This document shows, one piece after another, positions 1-10,631 of a DNA stretch of 64,000 nucleotides (positions are counted from its first letter, which is position 1; every line of letters begins with the position of its first letter). Made by a program: the position numbers and the translations under genes. Where the stretch lies: positions 16,386,501-16,450,500 of the forward strand of contig OX344754.2 of assembly GCA_947034885.2 (NCBI GenBank), in the 5' to 3' direction. The notes under the pieces were generated by a model. It was not told the origin of the DNA. It made no database searches and was given only the letters and a program-made list of their open reading frames with translations. The stretch is from Thuidium tamariscinum (lineage: Eukaryota > Streptophyta > Bryopsida > Hypnales > Thuidiaceae).

Positions 1-119
1 ACTTTTGTGCACTCTTCATAGAATCCAAATTTATAGAAGTCAAGATTTGGAAATAAGATAAAGAAGTAAGTGAAAAAAGTACCCTCCAACTTTCATAACC
101 ATTAAACAAAAACTCAATA

Positions 120-229
120 GAGTCATTACAAGAAAGACCAACCATTTTGTGTAGTGTTTAGGCTATTCCTTCAACAATACTAAAAAATTTGAAAAACAAT
201 TTTTTTTTTAATATTTAAAAAATGACTAA
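120..229 (+). mobile_element. End fragment of the 730 bp TIR family
   Basis: The first bases read AGTCATTACAAGAAAGACCA and are followed by a TGTAGTGTTT block. This matches the left end of the 733 bp element at 51550, which begins GGGTCATTGCAAGAAAGACC and continues into TGTAGCGTTT. Only the first 100 or so bases are recognisable, so this is a decayed or truncated copy. It abuts the start of the next repeat. Bases 1-119 hold nothing I can identify. Confidence 0.55.
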
Positions 230-1372
230 TGAAAGTTTACAAGCCATTTCTAGTACAAGTACCAACTTTTAGAAGAAAAAAAAACATTTTTAGATACATA
301 TAAGTGTAGGATCTTGTAGTGAACTCATTTGAGAAGATGTAGAAAAAATTTCAGAAATTTCTACTATGTAAATTGTAAAATATGAGTGTTTGAATTGACA
401 AATATTTTTTTGGACCCTACAAAAGAATAACCAATTGCACTTTAGATGGTCACATTTGTATGAAAAAATGTAATGATTCTTTGAATTTCTTCTTCAAAGC
501 AAGTTGTCTACATGCTTAAAATTTTTCAAATCATTTGGAATTGTACAGCATATAGGAAAAAAACAATAAAAAAGTAGAGTATGATCGAAAGTATAAAATC
601 ATTAACAATTTATTTATAGAATTGAAAAATGTCAATTCCAATGGTTTTAATATTGTGATAAATAACCTATTCCTATTGATTTAAAAAATTTTCAAAAATA
701 TTAAAAATTGAGTAAAATAAAGAATTCCAAATTTTTTAGTGGAGGAAAAATTCTATAACTCATTAGATGAAATTTGAGGGCATTAGGAGACTGCAAGTTC
801 TCGGACTGTGGGAATGCAGTTTTTGCCCTGTGAACTTGAATCCTACGTGGTCATGACCCTCCCACGTAATTTGTTTTTTCAAAATTTGTTTTGGACTTAT
901 TTTCATATTTCGGGACCCAATTTTTTTTTTGATTAAAGCCGGCCTGACAGCGGCCAGCAGCATTGGAAGCCATTTTGGGAATAGACCCGAAACAGCCCTG
1001 TAATGCCCTCAAATTTCTTCTAATGACCCACAAACTATTCCAAACTAAAACTTCTCATAATTTTTGAATCATTGATTCAATCATTTTGCTTAGTCATAAA
1101 TCTTAAAAATCAATTTCAAACTTTTCTTTCAAATAAATTTTTTTTGAAGAATTTTTTTTATGCTTGGACTGTCTACAGAATAATGAAAACTATTTATCAT
1201 ACAATTACTTTTTAACTATTTATTCAAAAGTTATGAAAATTATTGGGCCTCAAAGGTACTTCTTAGAAAACTATTGTGTGAAAATTTCAAAGAAAGAAAA
1301 TAAAAACTTCATTCATAGTGAGTTGCCCAAAATTACTATATTGCTCAGAAATGCAGTTTAGTGCTTTAGCGG
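230..1372 (-). mobile_element. TTAA-flanked TIR element, decayed copy (P0)
   Basis: This stretch aligns in the same order with 24917-25760 and, in reverse, with the better preserved copy at 22670-23611. Shared blocks include one ending in GGATCTTGTAGT, the block around CATTTGGAATTGTAC, and the block at 1230-1310. The right end reads CTTTAGCGG followed by TTAA (1373-1376), against CTTTAGGGG plus TTAA in the intact copy. The left end is worn away. A 265 bp MITE (761-1025) is nested inside. Small ORFs here are not genes. The name P only marks the family within this window. Confidence 0.6.
761..1025. mobile_element. MITE of the CATTAG family, copy M1
   Basis: The ends are inverted repeats: CATTAGATGAAATTTGAGGG on the left, and the complement of CATTAGAAGAAATTTGAGGG on the right. 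It interrupts the older P0 element: aligned P copies at 22.7 and 25.4 kb run through this point without it. Length is 265 bp, against 280-284 bp in the three other copies of the window. No target duplication is evident. The interior contains a TCATGACC core and a CGGCC-rich stretch and has no coding potential. Confidence 0.7.
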
Positions 1373-1376
1373 TTAA

Positions 1377-2914
1377 AGAAGGGTGAAAAATAGTCAACAC
1401 AATTCTAACCTTACACTAAGTTTGTTACACCTCCAATCTGTCATTGATAGTCCTTGATATTTCACGTTATTTTTTATAAAAGAAGAAAATTGGACAAATT
1501 GGTTATTTAAGCTTCAATTGTTCTACTCTCATGCCATGCTTTCTAGCCCTCCTATTGTACTAAAGCTACTTCATTACATGAATTATTTTGAAGGTTGCGT
1601 CAACTTGCATCAATTTGAAACAACGATTAGCCATTCCCGATGATTTTCAAATTTCAAGCCAAAATTTCTTAGATGAGATCTCTATATAAGGCGAAAGATT
1701 AGATATAATGTATTTTTAAATCAAAAATTAATTATAGTCACAAGGATACAATGGAGTTCTAACTAGAAATTGTATTACTAGTAGAAAAGTATGACCAAAT
1801 CAACATAAAATCAATTGATTTTAGGTTTTTGAGGCACTATATTGACTATTTTCACTAGTTTATGAATTTTTTATAAAACAACAACATGGTTGCTTGCATT
1901 TCATTGAAAGGCATTGGAAATTTTCTCTTTGTGATATACTTTGTCTTTCCTACATAAGAAAATGTTAATTCAACCATAGATCACCATACCCTGTATCTTG
2001 CTCATTTACATTTCTATCTCTTTTTCTAGATTTTAGTCCTCTAAAATAATGTTTTTCATACTTGAGTCCAATTGATATAGGAAAGCTTATCAAGTCTCAT
2101 TTATACAAAAGTTTGGAAATTTGATATTCAATCTATACTATTATAAACAAATGTGGTTGAAGTTTCAAATTCTTTTAGCATGTATTGTATTTGGTATAAT
2201 TTTTTCCATTTTTATTTTTTAATTCCAAAATTTCACAAAAAATCAAGAATTTTTATATAAAGAATCTATAAGTACACATGTAATCATACAATATGTGTAC
2301 TCATAGAACATATGTGATTGCATTTCTTTTCAAACTCTCAAAACGCTTCAAACATTGGGGTGACAATGTCCAAATTTCAAAGAAAAGATATTTCATCTCT
2401 AAAAATATAAAAAAATTATTTAATGTTCAGTAGAAAAAATGGACACATACATAAAGTAGGGACATCCAAAAGTGCCACTTTTAATAACTAATGGACTATT
2501 ACTATTATTAATCTAGTAAAATTTTCATATTGTCTTATAAACAAATGATAAGTAAGGTTTTTTCTTCCTAATTTTTAATGAAGTGCCAAAGTAGCAATAT
2601 AAAATGTTTTAGTGGTACTAGAAATTTCAACAATCATGTACATACTTGATAGAAAATATCACATTAGCACATATCACACATCCATAGTTATGTTTTCATC
2701 CACAATCTAACAATTTTATCCAAGATTTTTCTTTAATTTGAAACTTTTTATTGATTTCATCCAAGATTCTATTGTTTATGCTCCAAAGACTTGGTCCTAG
2801 GATCATTAATGTGGGGCAATTTGACAACAAATCGCCAAAAAAACGTAATGATAGGAGGTTCAAATTTACTAAAAAAATACAACATTTAGATGCCTTTGCA
2901 AAAGTTACAAAAGG
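1377..2914. other. AT-rich non-coding stretch
   Basis: No gene is supported here. Near 2455 the sequence AGTAGGGACATCCAAAAGTG resembles one end of the TA-flanked MITE at 3879-4151, so a worn copy may lie around 2,455-2,620. The ORFs beginning at 2696 and 2751 run into the MITE at 2915 and have no protein-like features. Confidence 0.5.
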
Positions 2915-3198
2915 CATTAGAGGGGATTCAAGGCCAACAAGAGACTGCGAAAGCCCTGTTCCCAAAATTGTTCCCGATATTGTTAGGTCAGCAATTAATT
3001 AAATTTAAATTTAAAAAAAAATTTGTCCTAAAATGCAAAAAGAAGTCCAAAAATTTGTTTTTTTTCAAAAAAAATTTGGTGACATGGCACACTCTCGACT
3101 ACATCAGCAGAGACCAGTTCTACATTTCTGCAGCAAATTCCTGCGTTCACTGCATTGGGAACTCATAGTCTCATGTTGGCCTCGAATCCCCTCTAATG
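2915..3198 (+). mobile_element. MITE of the CATTAG family, copy M2
   Basis: Terminal inverted repeats of about 30 bp begin CATTAGAGGGGATTCAAGGC on the left and, read in reverse, CATTAGAGGGGATTCGAGGC on the right. The interior matches the copy at 37744-38023 in reverse orientation, including the TTCTGCAGCAAATTCCTGCG block and the TGACATGGCA block. The length is 284 bp. Several ORFs overlap it and are incidental. No clear target duplication flanks it. Confidence 0.8.
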
Positions 3199-3384
3199 GT
3201 CATAGTTTGTTTTTTAAATGTTCTAAAATTGATTCTTCAACTTGAGTACATATCAATTTTAAAGATATTCACAAAGTAATGATGAAAGTTTTAGCCACAA
3301 TGATGCAATGGGGTCTCTCCATTTGTTAAAAAAAAATGGAAAAAGAAAAAGTTCTACAATGAAAGACTTTTCCTAAATCATACT

Positions 3385-3876
3385 AGAGTATTTCACCCAT
3401 TTCTAACCACTTAAGCAATTACACATATATAGAGTGTAACTTTTTGAATGCAGTTTCTTTTCATGTATAGAAATTAAATTTAACTTAGAAGGATACCATA
3501 TTTTTCAGAATTTTATTACACAAATTGTCATTTCTATGAAATTTTTAGCAGAGGATTCTCTTCGGCCTATAAGAGCAGCCCCACTGATGCACTATAAAGC
3601 AACATTGTAAACATTTTGGACCATTGCTCTTACTTTGATAAGGAAGATCAGTGGTTCAAAATGTTTACATTGTTGCTTTGCAGTGCACCTGCGGGGATGC
3701 TCTAATGGTAATATAAGTTGATTGTAAATTCAACCAAGGGCTAGTTGCATTTATGAGAGCCTTGCAACCAATCATAATGTGCCACAATTACTCTGGGAAC
3801 TACACCACAACTTTATGGAAATAAAATAGCCTATTGACTGAAAATGGGGGTTGATCAGTAATGGGTTGCCATGTTC
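3385..3876. repeat. Dispersed repeat R, copy 1
   Basis: About 490 bp that recur at 62583-62955. Shared blocks include GTATTTCACCCATTTC, the CAAGGGCTAGTTGCATTTAT block and the ACTACACCACAACTT block. Copy 1 differs from copy 2 mainly by carrying the 130 bp Tourist-like MITE at 3573-3702, and by ending where the TA-flanked MITE at 3879 begins. The nature of the host repeat is unknown; it has no long ORF. Confidence 0.75.
3573..3702. mobile_element. Tourist-like (PIF/Harbinger) MITE, 130 bp
   Basis: The element begins GAGCAGCCCC and ends GGGGATGCTC, and long arms follow (left AAAGCAACATTGTAAACATT, mirrored on the right), so it folds almost completely. It is flanked by TAA on both sides (3570-3572 and 3703-3705). 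The paralogous repeat at 62.77 kb carries one TAA and no element, which is a direct empty site. A 3 bp TAA target and GAGCA-type ends are the known signature of Tourist MITEs mobilised by PIF/Harbinger transposases. Confidence 0.88.
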
Positions 3877-3878
3877 TA

Positions 3879-4151
3879 AGGTAGGTACACCCAAAAGCGC
3901 CATGTTCCTAAAAGTGCCATCTACAGTGCACATACATTTCCGAAATCAGTCATGTTCATAGATTGTAGATGGCGCTTTCAGAAACAGACTTTGACTGTTA
4001 ATAACTTTTGCATACGGTATCTAAATCCTGCGTTCTTTGGTGCATTGGAACATGCTTTCACTTGCCAAGAAGACTACATAAAAATTTGAACTAATTAATA
4101 ACAGGAACTAGGCTCAGTATGAATAAGTGGCGCTTTTGGGTGTACCTACCT
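3879..4151. mobile_element. TA-flanked MITE, 273 bp (K1)
   Basis: Near-perfect terminal inverted repeats of about 26 bp start AGGTAGGTACACCCAAAAGC at both ends. The dinucleotide TA flanks both sides (3877-3878, 4152-4153), consistent with a Tc1/mariner-type target. The interior has one further copy of the sub-terminal motif AGATGGCGCTTTC and no coding potential. A worn relative, recognisable by the block TTAATAACTTTTGCATAC, lies at about 21960-22190. Confidence 0.75.
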
Positions 4152-4183
4152 TAGTGTATATTTGTGTTGCAATCCTAATGTAC

Positions 4184-4414
4184 GTAACATTTAGTAGCAC
4201 TCTGCAAGACTGCCTTCCCAAGGACGGAATCGTGTAGAATATCCCACATCATTCCATCCAAAAGGATGAAATGGTGTGGAATATTCTACACCAAATCAGT
4301 AACTTTTATTCAGTAGCAAGGCAAAGAAGCAACGCGTCAAAGTTTCAGCTTGGAATTTGTGGATGACTCTGCCTGCTTGGAAAAGGCAGAGTCTCTTCTA
4401 GCTACTGAATGTTA
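4184..4414. mobile_element. Nested foldback element
   Basis: The outer ends are inverted: GTAACATTTAGTAGC at 4184 and GCTACTGAATGTTA at 4401. A third copy of the end motif (ATTCAGTAGC) sits internally near 4310. Inside lie two hairpins. The larger, 4230-4301, pairs GTGTAGAATATCCCACATCA with its complement around a short AAAAGG loop. The smaller, 4360-4392, pairs GACTCTGCC with GGCAGAGTC. It looks like one small TIR element placed in or duplicated within another. The superfamily is not determined. Confidence 0.55.
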
Positions 4415-6600
4415 TGTAAAAAAGGATCCCCAGTGCTTCTTATTCAAGATGTCCCTTTTTTAAAGAAAAAGAAAAAGCCTTTGATGATGCTTTGTGTGAA
4501 TGCTTGGAGGTCTTATTCCAAGTTAAATAATTTTTCATATATTTTTAAGAAAAAAAGTTGAATAATTTATCATAGTCTGTTGGTTTGTCAGTGCTACAGC
4601 GAGTCAAACACGTACGGACAAGAGGCTGAGTGTCAAAAGAATCAACAGAAGTCAACAAAAGAATCATTTCCAACGCGGATAAAAAAGAAATTACACTACA
4701 AATAATTTGCAATGCTGTCGAAATTCCATTGGTCAGGACTGAGCACCATTTTTATTGCAAGAAACCCTGTTTTTTCAAATATCATTAAAAAAAAGGCTAT
4801 TGAGTGTCCAGTGGAATCAGTGAACCACTCAATGAGCATCATCGATGGATCACTCTGAATATTAATGTCCTTTTATTTAATCTCTAAGTTTCCGAAGCCT
4901 TTTTTGAGCTTCTCCAAATTTGTTCTAAATTGAAGAAAAACACAACATTTTGATAATTTGAATCATTTAAAAAAAATTGTTATCACAGAATAGACATATA
5001 GAGATCATATAGGAAAAGAAAACACAACAATATCACTTATGAATTGAAAGATTACAATGTTTGATCATGAGGGTGTTAAAATAGTAAAAGTCATTTGAAG
5101 TCTTTCAATCCTCTTTTTGCAAGCCAAATTTGAAAAGTTAGTCATCCAAAAAATTAGAGGTCAAATGGTTTAACATGCATAACCCCAACTAATATATGGC
5201 TTCTCAGAATCTCTTCTACAATTCTTTTTTAAATGAATTTTTAATGTGATTTTTTCTCTAGGATCTAGTTCATTTGAGGCTCATTTTCAAGAGCCCCTTA
5301 ACACTAAGCAAAGCCAAGATTACACCCTTGCACAAAATCTTATATAGATAAATCATATTCAATCATTTTTAAAATTACATTATTGATGCTAAAACTAGAC
5401 TTAAAAATAAAATTCAAATATGTAAAATATGAAAAAGAACAGCTTGGTTAGATTTTATTTAACTTCAAAGTATTGTCTACACCAAAATTTGGTATCTTGG
5501 GCATTTGGGTGTTAACCTCTAAAATATATCTATGAATACAAAGTGTGTTATAGTGAGTAGAAATAGACAATGTTTCTATTATTTAAAAAATTGAATCATA
5601 TTTAAATGATTGTTTATTATTGAGGTGGTATTTTTTAAGGATTAATAATAGAATTCATATTTGATCACTATTATTAGAAGGATATTAACATTTTTTTGAA
5701 ATAGACATTCTAAAATTTGGATTTGGAATTTGGAGAACCAAAATAAAGACCATTAGAAATAAGGTAAAAGACAAAAAAAAATTGTAAAGAGCCACTTCAG
5801 ATTGTATTAAAAAATGTCAAGGATACAACTTCTTCAAATTGCAGAGACATTAGAGTTAATTGTAAAGTTCTCCCTAATTTGCACAAGGGTTGTTAGAGTA
5901 AGACTCAATTAGAAATAAATCAAACTAAATACATCCCAATAATCCATCTAACCCTAGTTTGGGTGTTTCAAGGAGTTTTATCCTATACATAATTTTTTAA
6001 AGGAGTTTTATCTTCTACATAATTATCTCAAACATCCTCATACTCAAGTTCTTGGTCCTTCATTTTAGGCACTTCACAATAGATTCTATTACTTTGCATA
6101 TTTCTTTCTTAATATGATTTGAAACCACTATCTATATTTGATTTTGACTTTGGACAACCAAAACATAATCAAGTTGAAGCAAGCTAAAAGAGAGTACTAT
6201 TTGGGATTAATATTTAGATTAAGAAAAAAATTACATGTGCAATTTCTAATGAATTTTTTGAGAATGGAGAAGGAATTCAAGGCTATTACTTGACATCTTC
6301 ATCTCTTTCTTTCCACCCCATATCAAAATCATGACGATATGTACTACTAGGAAAAAAATGAGAGTTTTTGAATCACTTTTGAGCCCTCTAATTTCAACAT
6401 TTTGAATTCAGCATAAATACAAAGTACCACCTAATCAAAACATCTTTCGTCAATCTTCTCAATGGTGACATTTTCTCAAAAATTGTGCAATTTCATCAAT
6501 CTTTTTCATATAGGAAAGCTACATAAATTTTCCATCATTTCAATAGTGGCAATCATCACAATTGCTCCAAAGAAATGAAGAATTATGCTAGTTACTAGAG
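4415..6600. other. AT-rich non-coding stretch
   Basis: I see no gene, no complete transposon and no tandem repeat here. Homopolymer A and T runs are frequent and all ORFs are short. Confidence 0.5.
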
Positions 6601-8638
6601 CTAATCAAGAAAAGCAAGAGCTGTGCTCCCCCCTCTCCCGCCCTCCTGTCCCAGTCTTTTGGGGGTTAACGGTCATAACACTGTTATAGTTATAGTGTGT
6701 GGTACAAAGTAAGTTCCCTCTATGCCAGCTTCACTTTTTACTGAATTCATGACATGAATTAAAAAAAACCAGAAGCTAAAAATAATTGAAGGCCACCCCG
6801 GGACGAAAGTTCCATCTCCATATTGGTAGGAAGAAATTCCAGCTCCCCACTGGCTGGACTTTCGTGGCCTGCTCCCCATTTTCAAGGAATTCAATACTGA
6901 ACGCTGCAGAAGTCGGTAAACTGAAGATCGAGGGCCACCATGCCATCTGCTCAGCGAGACAGCGACAAAGTCTGCGCCGTGAGCCTTCGTCACTGGTCCT
7001 CGACTCCGTCCTTCTGTGCTTATTATTCTACTACTCTGTACGCATTCCTTTTTTAAAAATTATTTTGTGTGCAATTCCTCCTTCCAGGTTTACCTTTTGG
7101 TGGTATCATCAATTTGTTCACTTGTGCGTTTCTTATTTTCGTTGCGAAACTTCCAGTTTGAAAGCTAAGCTTAGTCGGCGCTGCGGGGAGTGACACGATG
7201 TCCGCAGAACCCACTTGTGAGAGTGGGGTGCACTTAAACGGGATTCACTTAACTTAGGTTTTGAGATTACTGAGGAGGAGGAGGAGGGGATCTGATTGCT
7301 GCAAGAGGGCAACAGTTTGGTGGGGTTGACTTGAAGGGTGAAACGTTAGAAGTAAATAAGCTTACCTTCGGTAGTGAGTGTCTCCGAGAGAGAGTCGGGG
7401 AGGTTCTTTCTTGCAGACTTGCTGACAGCGGAGGTAGAGATGGCGGGCACCGAGTACCGACAATAGTGCGTTGCCGCGCCATTGCATGTTGATAAAGGCT
7501 GTGTGTGGAGTTGACCTGTAGGTAGATTGCCAACGCACTCGCATTAACAGAGTTCTGAAAGTTTTGCAAGGCAGGAATGGGTTTGGGGACCGGGTGGGTT
7601 GAAACCTAAATAAGCCATGGTGGGAAGCACGGAAAGGGCTTGCGTGGGTTTACCTCGGAAGGGATCTGGAGAAAACGTTAACTGGAGCTTGATGAACTCA
7701 CTTGCTGCTGAAAGGCCGAGAGCATTATTAGATTTCTCATGTTCTCTCTTGCATTTGGAGCGGACGGCAGTGGGAGCACTTTCGGCGAGTCCGGTAGATG
7801 CACTTTTCTCTCTTCTTCTGCGTATTCGTCAATTTTTTTGTAAGCTTCTGTGCATAACTTTCTTAATGAGGAACTTCGATCTTCTTGGGTCCATCTCCTG
7901 TATCAAGGAAGAATCAGGATATAGCCAAGATTCGCTGATTCTCTGACATTTTCTCTCTGACACACGTCTGTTACATCTTTGACTCTTTACATCTTGAGTT
8001 CAAGAATTTTGAAGAAAGAAGCTCTCGCACATCAATAACGGCCATAGCTCCCTGAACGTAGCTAGCACAAGTAGCATGTTGTTGTACAGCTTCCTCTGGC
8101 ATATCGAGTGAATTCAAGTAATATCTTCTGTTTTTTCACATGTTGTCAGATGATTAGTATGGTGCGTGCTCTCCTAAAGCAACTTGAGAATGGGTCAGTC
8201 TAAGATTCCTTAATTGATTCGACGGAGTGTGTAAAAAGTATGATATACCTGATCTACAAGCCACTGTGGCACCATAGCTACATACAAGTAGGAATGAGTC
8301 AAGGCTGATCGGCCTCTAGGGCTGAGAAGACTCTCTCTTAAGAATCTCATCGACATTAGCTGCAAGAATGTTTTAAATGTTTGACCGTTTCAATCTTTAT
8401 TTCCCTTACCCTTACTCATCCGGCCTTCTTTCAGTTATGGAGAGATGGCGAGTATCTCGTCAAAATCATGTGAATTGTGTATAGTTTGGGACAGTTTTAG
8501 GGATATGTTTTTAATCTACGCATGGTGGTTTCGTTTGTGCAGCGAGCTTGAGGCTTACCTGCGCATTGAAGTCGACATAACCGAGTATGACTTGTCCGAA
8601 ACATCTTCGAATCTCTTCCGTTGCATCGAAGTTCACCC
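6601..8638 (+). other. Upstream region of the kinase-like gene
   Basis: Base composition shifts to higher GC near 6,600, marking the gene island. The stretch probably holds the promoter and 5' leader of the kinase-like gene. The short ORFs here, such as 6786-7193 (+) and 7267-7569 (-), show no recognisable domain. An ORF opening with ATG at 8445 overlaps the kinase start in another frame. It is either an upstream ORF or a sign of a leader intron that I cannot place. A GAG-rich run lies at 7272-7292. Confidence 0.4.
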
Positions 8639-10432
8639 ATGGATCGTTTCAAAAGAGTCCCACCACGTAGCTTTCAGCGAGTCGAGGAAGCGGAAGAAGC
8701 TTTTGGAGCTCCTGCACCGTGTAGTCCTAGCAGTAGTAAAGCTTCTGGAACACCTGCACCGAGTAGTCCTAGCAGTAGTAAAGGCGACTTTCTGAAGATT
8801 TCTTTACGGAGTGTGCATCGAGTTCACGATCGCCTGCGAAGCCAAAAGCAAATCCTCAACGAATATCAATGTTGGGACCTGTCCACGAAGCTCTTAAGAG
8901 CGGCACTCAACATCGAGCATCTGGTTCATGTCTCGGAGCTTGATAATGAACCCTTCGATTTCGCCTTGAAGAACTTTTTCCGAATCACAGAGAGCGCCAA
9001 GAGACTGGTTGAAAGCTGTCGCAGTGCAAACTGGTGTCAGGCAGCTGCGTTGCAGATCAACAACGAGGAGGCATTCCGTGAAATTTTGGTGGACACAGGG
9101 TTGTGCTATGACGAAATTTATGAGCAAGTCCGAGAACAATCGAGCTTCGAGATTGAGGACCTCCGACAGTCTTCCGCATTCTCACCTGCAACTGCCACTG
9201 AAGTTCGCAAGGACCAGGAGAAGCTCTACAAAAGACTCATGGACCTGGTCTTGGCAGAACCGACCAATTGGAACGAGACGCTTATCCAGCGCCGACGTCT
9301 TGGATTTCACTTGCTAGAGAGGCTGCATGCCATGCTTGAAAACGGGGATAGCAGGGTGAAATCTGACCTAGGAATTGAGCCGGACAATTTTGGTCTTAAT
9401 CCATGGGGTGAGTGCTCTCTTGTCCGCGGTGGGGTCTTCAGGGGCACATGGCTAGGCATGCCTTGCGCAAAGAAGGTCCTCAAGGTGGGAGAATGGAACC
9501 CAATGCAGTTCCAGAAAGAAGCAATCAGATTGCCCATGTTGAACCATCCCAATCTCGTCAAGATCTTTCACTGCGAAAATGACCAGGAAACTCGTGAGTG
9601 CTTCCTTGCCATGGAGCTCATGGAGGGAAACCTTCAAGACGCGATTGAGGAGCAAGAGGAGATTGGGAGAAAAACTCCGTTCTCGCTTCCTGCAGCAGTT
9701 GATATCATGATCCAAATAGCCAACGGCATGTGCTACCTTCATGACCATGAAATTGCACACGGTCATCTCAAGCCTGCTAATGTGCTCATCTTCCGACTCA
9801 ACTCTCCACATCTTCAAGACTATCTGCATGTGAAGTTGGCCGATTTTGGCCTTCTGCAGGCAGAGGTCAGAGCATCCGGATCCATGAAACCTGCTATTAG
9901 AACGACACTATATGGAGCACCAGAGGCCTTCTCTCAAGATGGAAGAAGATTCAAGATCGCCATGAAGAGCGACGTGTACAGCTTTGCTGTGGTTGCCTCC
10001 CACATTCTCAGTGGCAAGAAACCGTTTGAGGGAATCCCTCCCTCCCGTTTGGACGAGGCGATTCTCAGTGATGCGAGACCCAAGTTGCCTACCAACTGTC
10101 CAGAAGAGCTTGCGTCCATCATTCGAGACTGCTGGGTAAAGGATTATCGGAAGAGACCTCTCTTTGTGGAGATTTGCTGCAGACTTCAAAGTGTGAGAGT
10201 CAGGTTGTCCAGAGGTGACTATCTTCACGGATTCCATGCTCTGCAGCGCGACCAGGATCCTTCCGTCCCGACGTACGCGTTCGGGATGTACAGTGAAAGA
10301 TCCAATTTTCGGCAACGAAATGCTGAGGCTCGCGACGATAAGGTGAGATGTTCTGACCTGCGTCATAGCGTTAAGTCTGGTGCTCAATTGGACTCTGCAT
10401 TTAATGACCAAATTGAGAAGCGCAAGAGTTGA
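8639..10432 (+). CDS. Kinase-like protein with N-terminal helical domain; likely pseudokinase
   Basis: Single long exon, 597 residues from the ATG at 8639, whose context (CACCCATGG) is good. Residues about 15-42 are a Pro/Ser linker containing a short internal duplication (PAPCSPSSSK, PAPSSPSSSK). Residues about 50-225 form a helical region resembling the N-terminal domain (DUF1221 type) of plant MLKL-like kinases. The kinase domain follows, about residues 245-520: glycine loop around RGGVFRGTW, ATP-site lysine in PCAKKVLK, ADFGL magnesium loop, GAPEAF activation-segment end, and a final DCW..D..KRP motif. The catalytic loop reads HGHLKPAN where the family has HRDLKPxN or HGDLNPSN, so the catalytic aspartate is histidine. 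This predicts little or no phosphotransfer and a signalling role through fold changes; that role is inference. The frame is open upstream to 8591, so a missing 5' exon cannot be excluded. A polyadenylation signal follows at 10503. Confidence 0.85.
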   Translation: MDRFKRVPPRSFQRVEEAEEAFGAPAPCSPSSSKASGTPAPSSPSSSKGDFLKISLRSVHRVHDRLRSQKQILNEYQCWDLSTKLLRAALNIEHLVHVSELDNEPFDFALKNFFRITESAKRLVESCRSANWCQAAALQINNEEAFREILVDTGLCYDEIYEQVREQSSFEIEDLRQSSAFSPATATEVRKDQEKLYKRLMDLVLAEPTNWNETLIQRRRLGFHLLERLHAMLENGDSRVKSDLGIEPDNFGLNPWGECSLVRGGVFRGTWLGMPCAKKVLKVGEWNPMQFQKEAIRLPMLNHPNLVKIFHCENDQETRECFLAMELMEGNLQDAIEEQEEIGRKTPFSLPAAVDIMIQIANGMCYLHDHEIAHGHLKPANVLIFRLNSPHLQDYLHVKLADFGLLQAEVRASGSMKPAIRTTLYGAPEAFSQDGRRFKIAMKSDVYSFAVVASHILSGKKPFEGIPPSRLDEAILSDARPKLPTNCPEELASIIRDCWVKDYRKRPLFVEICCRLQSVRVRLSRGDYLHGFHALQRDQDPSVPTYAFGMYSERSNFRQRNAEARDDKVRCSDLRHSVKSGAQLDSAFNDQIEKRKS

Positions 10433-10502
10433 CTAGAAAAGAGGAATTTTTAAGAAATGAACTTTGTATCTCTTGTTTGATTCTACCTTCGCTTGTGCAC
10501 TG

Positions 10503-10508
10503 AATAAA
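10503..10508 (+). terminator. Polyadenylation signal AATAAA
   Basis: AATAAA lies about 70 bases after the stop codon of the kinase-like gene and about 125 bases before the ATG of the ARM gene on the same strand, which suits the end of the first transcript. Confidence 0.55.
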
Positions 10509-10631
10509 ACATGCAGTATTCATAACGTGTTCTCTCACAGCGTATAAATTAACGCACCACTGTTGATATTGGTCTAATACCAGAACTCGTCGAAGAAGTC
10601 AAGTGTGCATTCATCGAGGTCCTCGAGGTTG

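Noticed and set aside
763-1033. Minus-strand ORFs of 60-66 codons
   Set aside because: They lie inside the M1 MITE and repeat wherever the element does; no protein features.
2696-3245. Several overlapping ORFs of 70-92 codons on both strands
   Set aside because: They cover the M2 MITE and its TIRs.
8445-8795. 116-codon ORF overlapping the kinase start
   Set aside because: Its C-terminal part is the kinase Pro/Ser duplication read in another frame. It may matter as an upstream ORF but is not supported as a separate gene.
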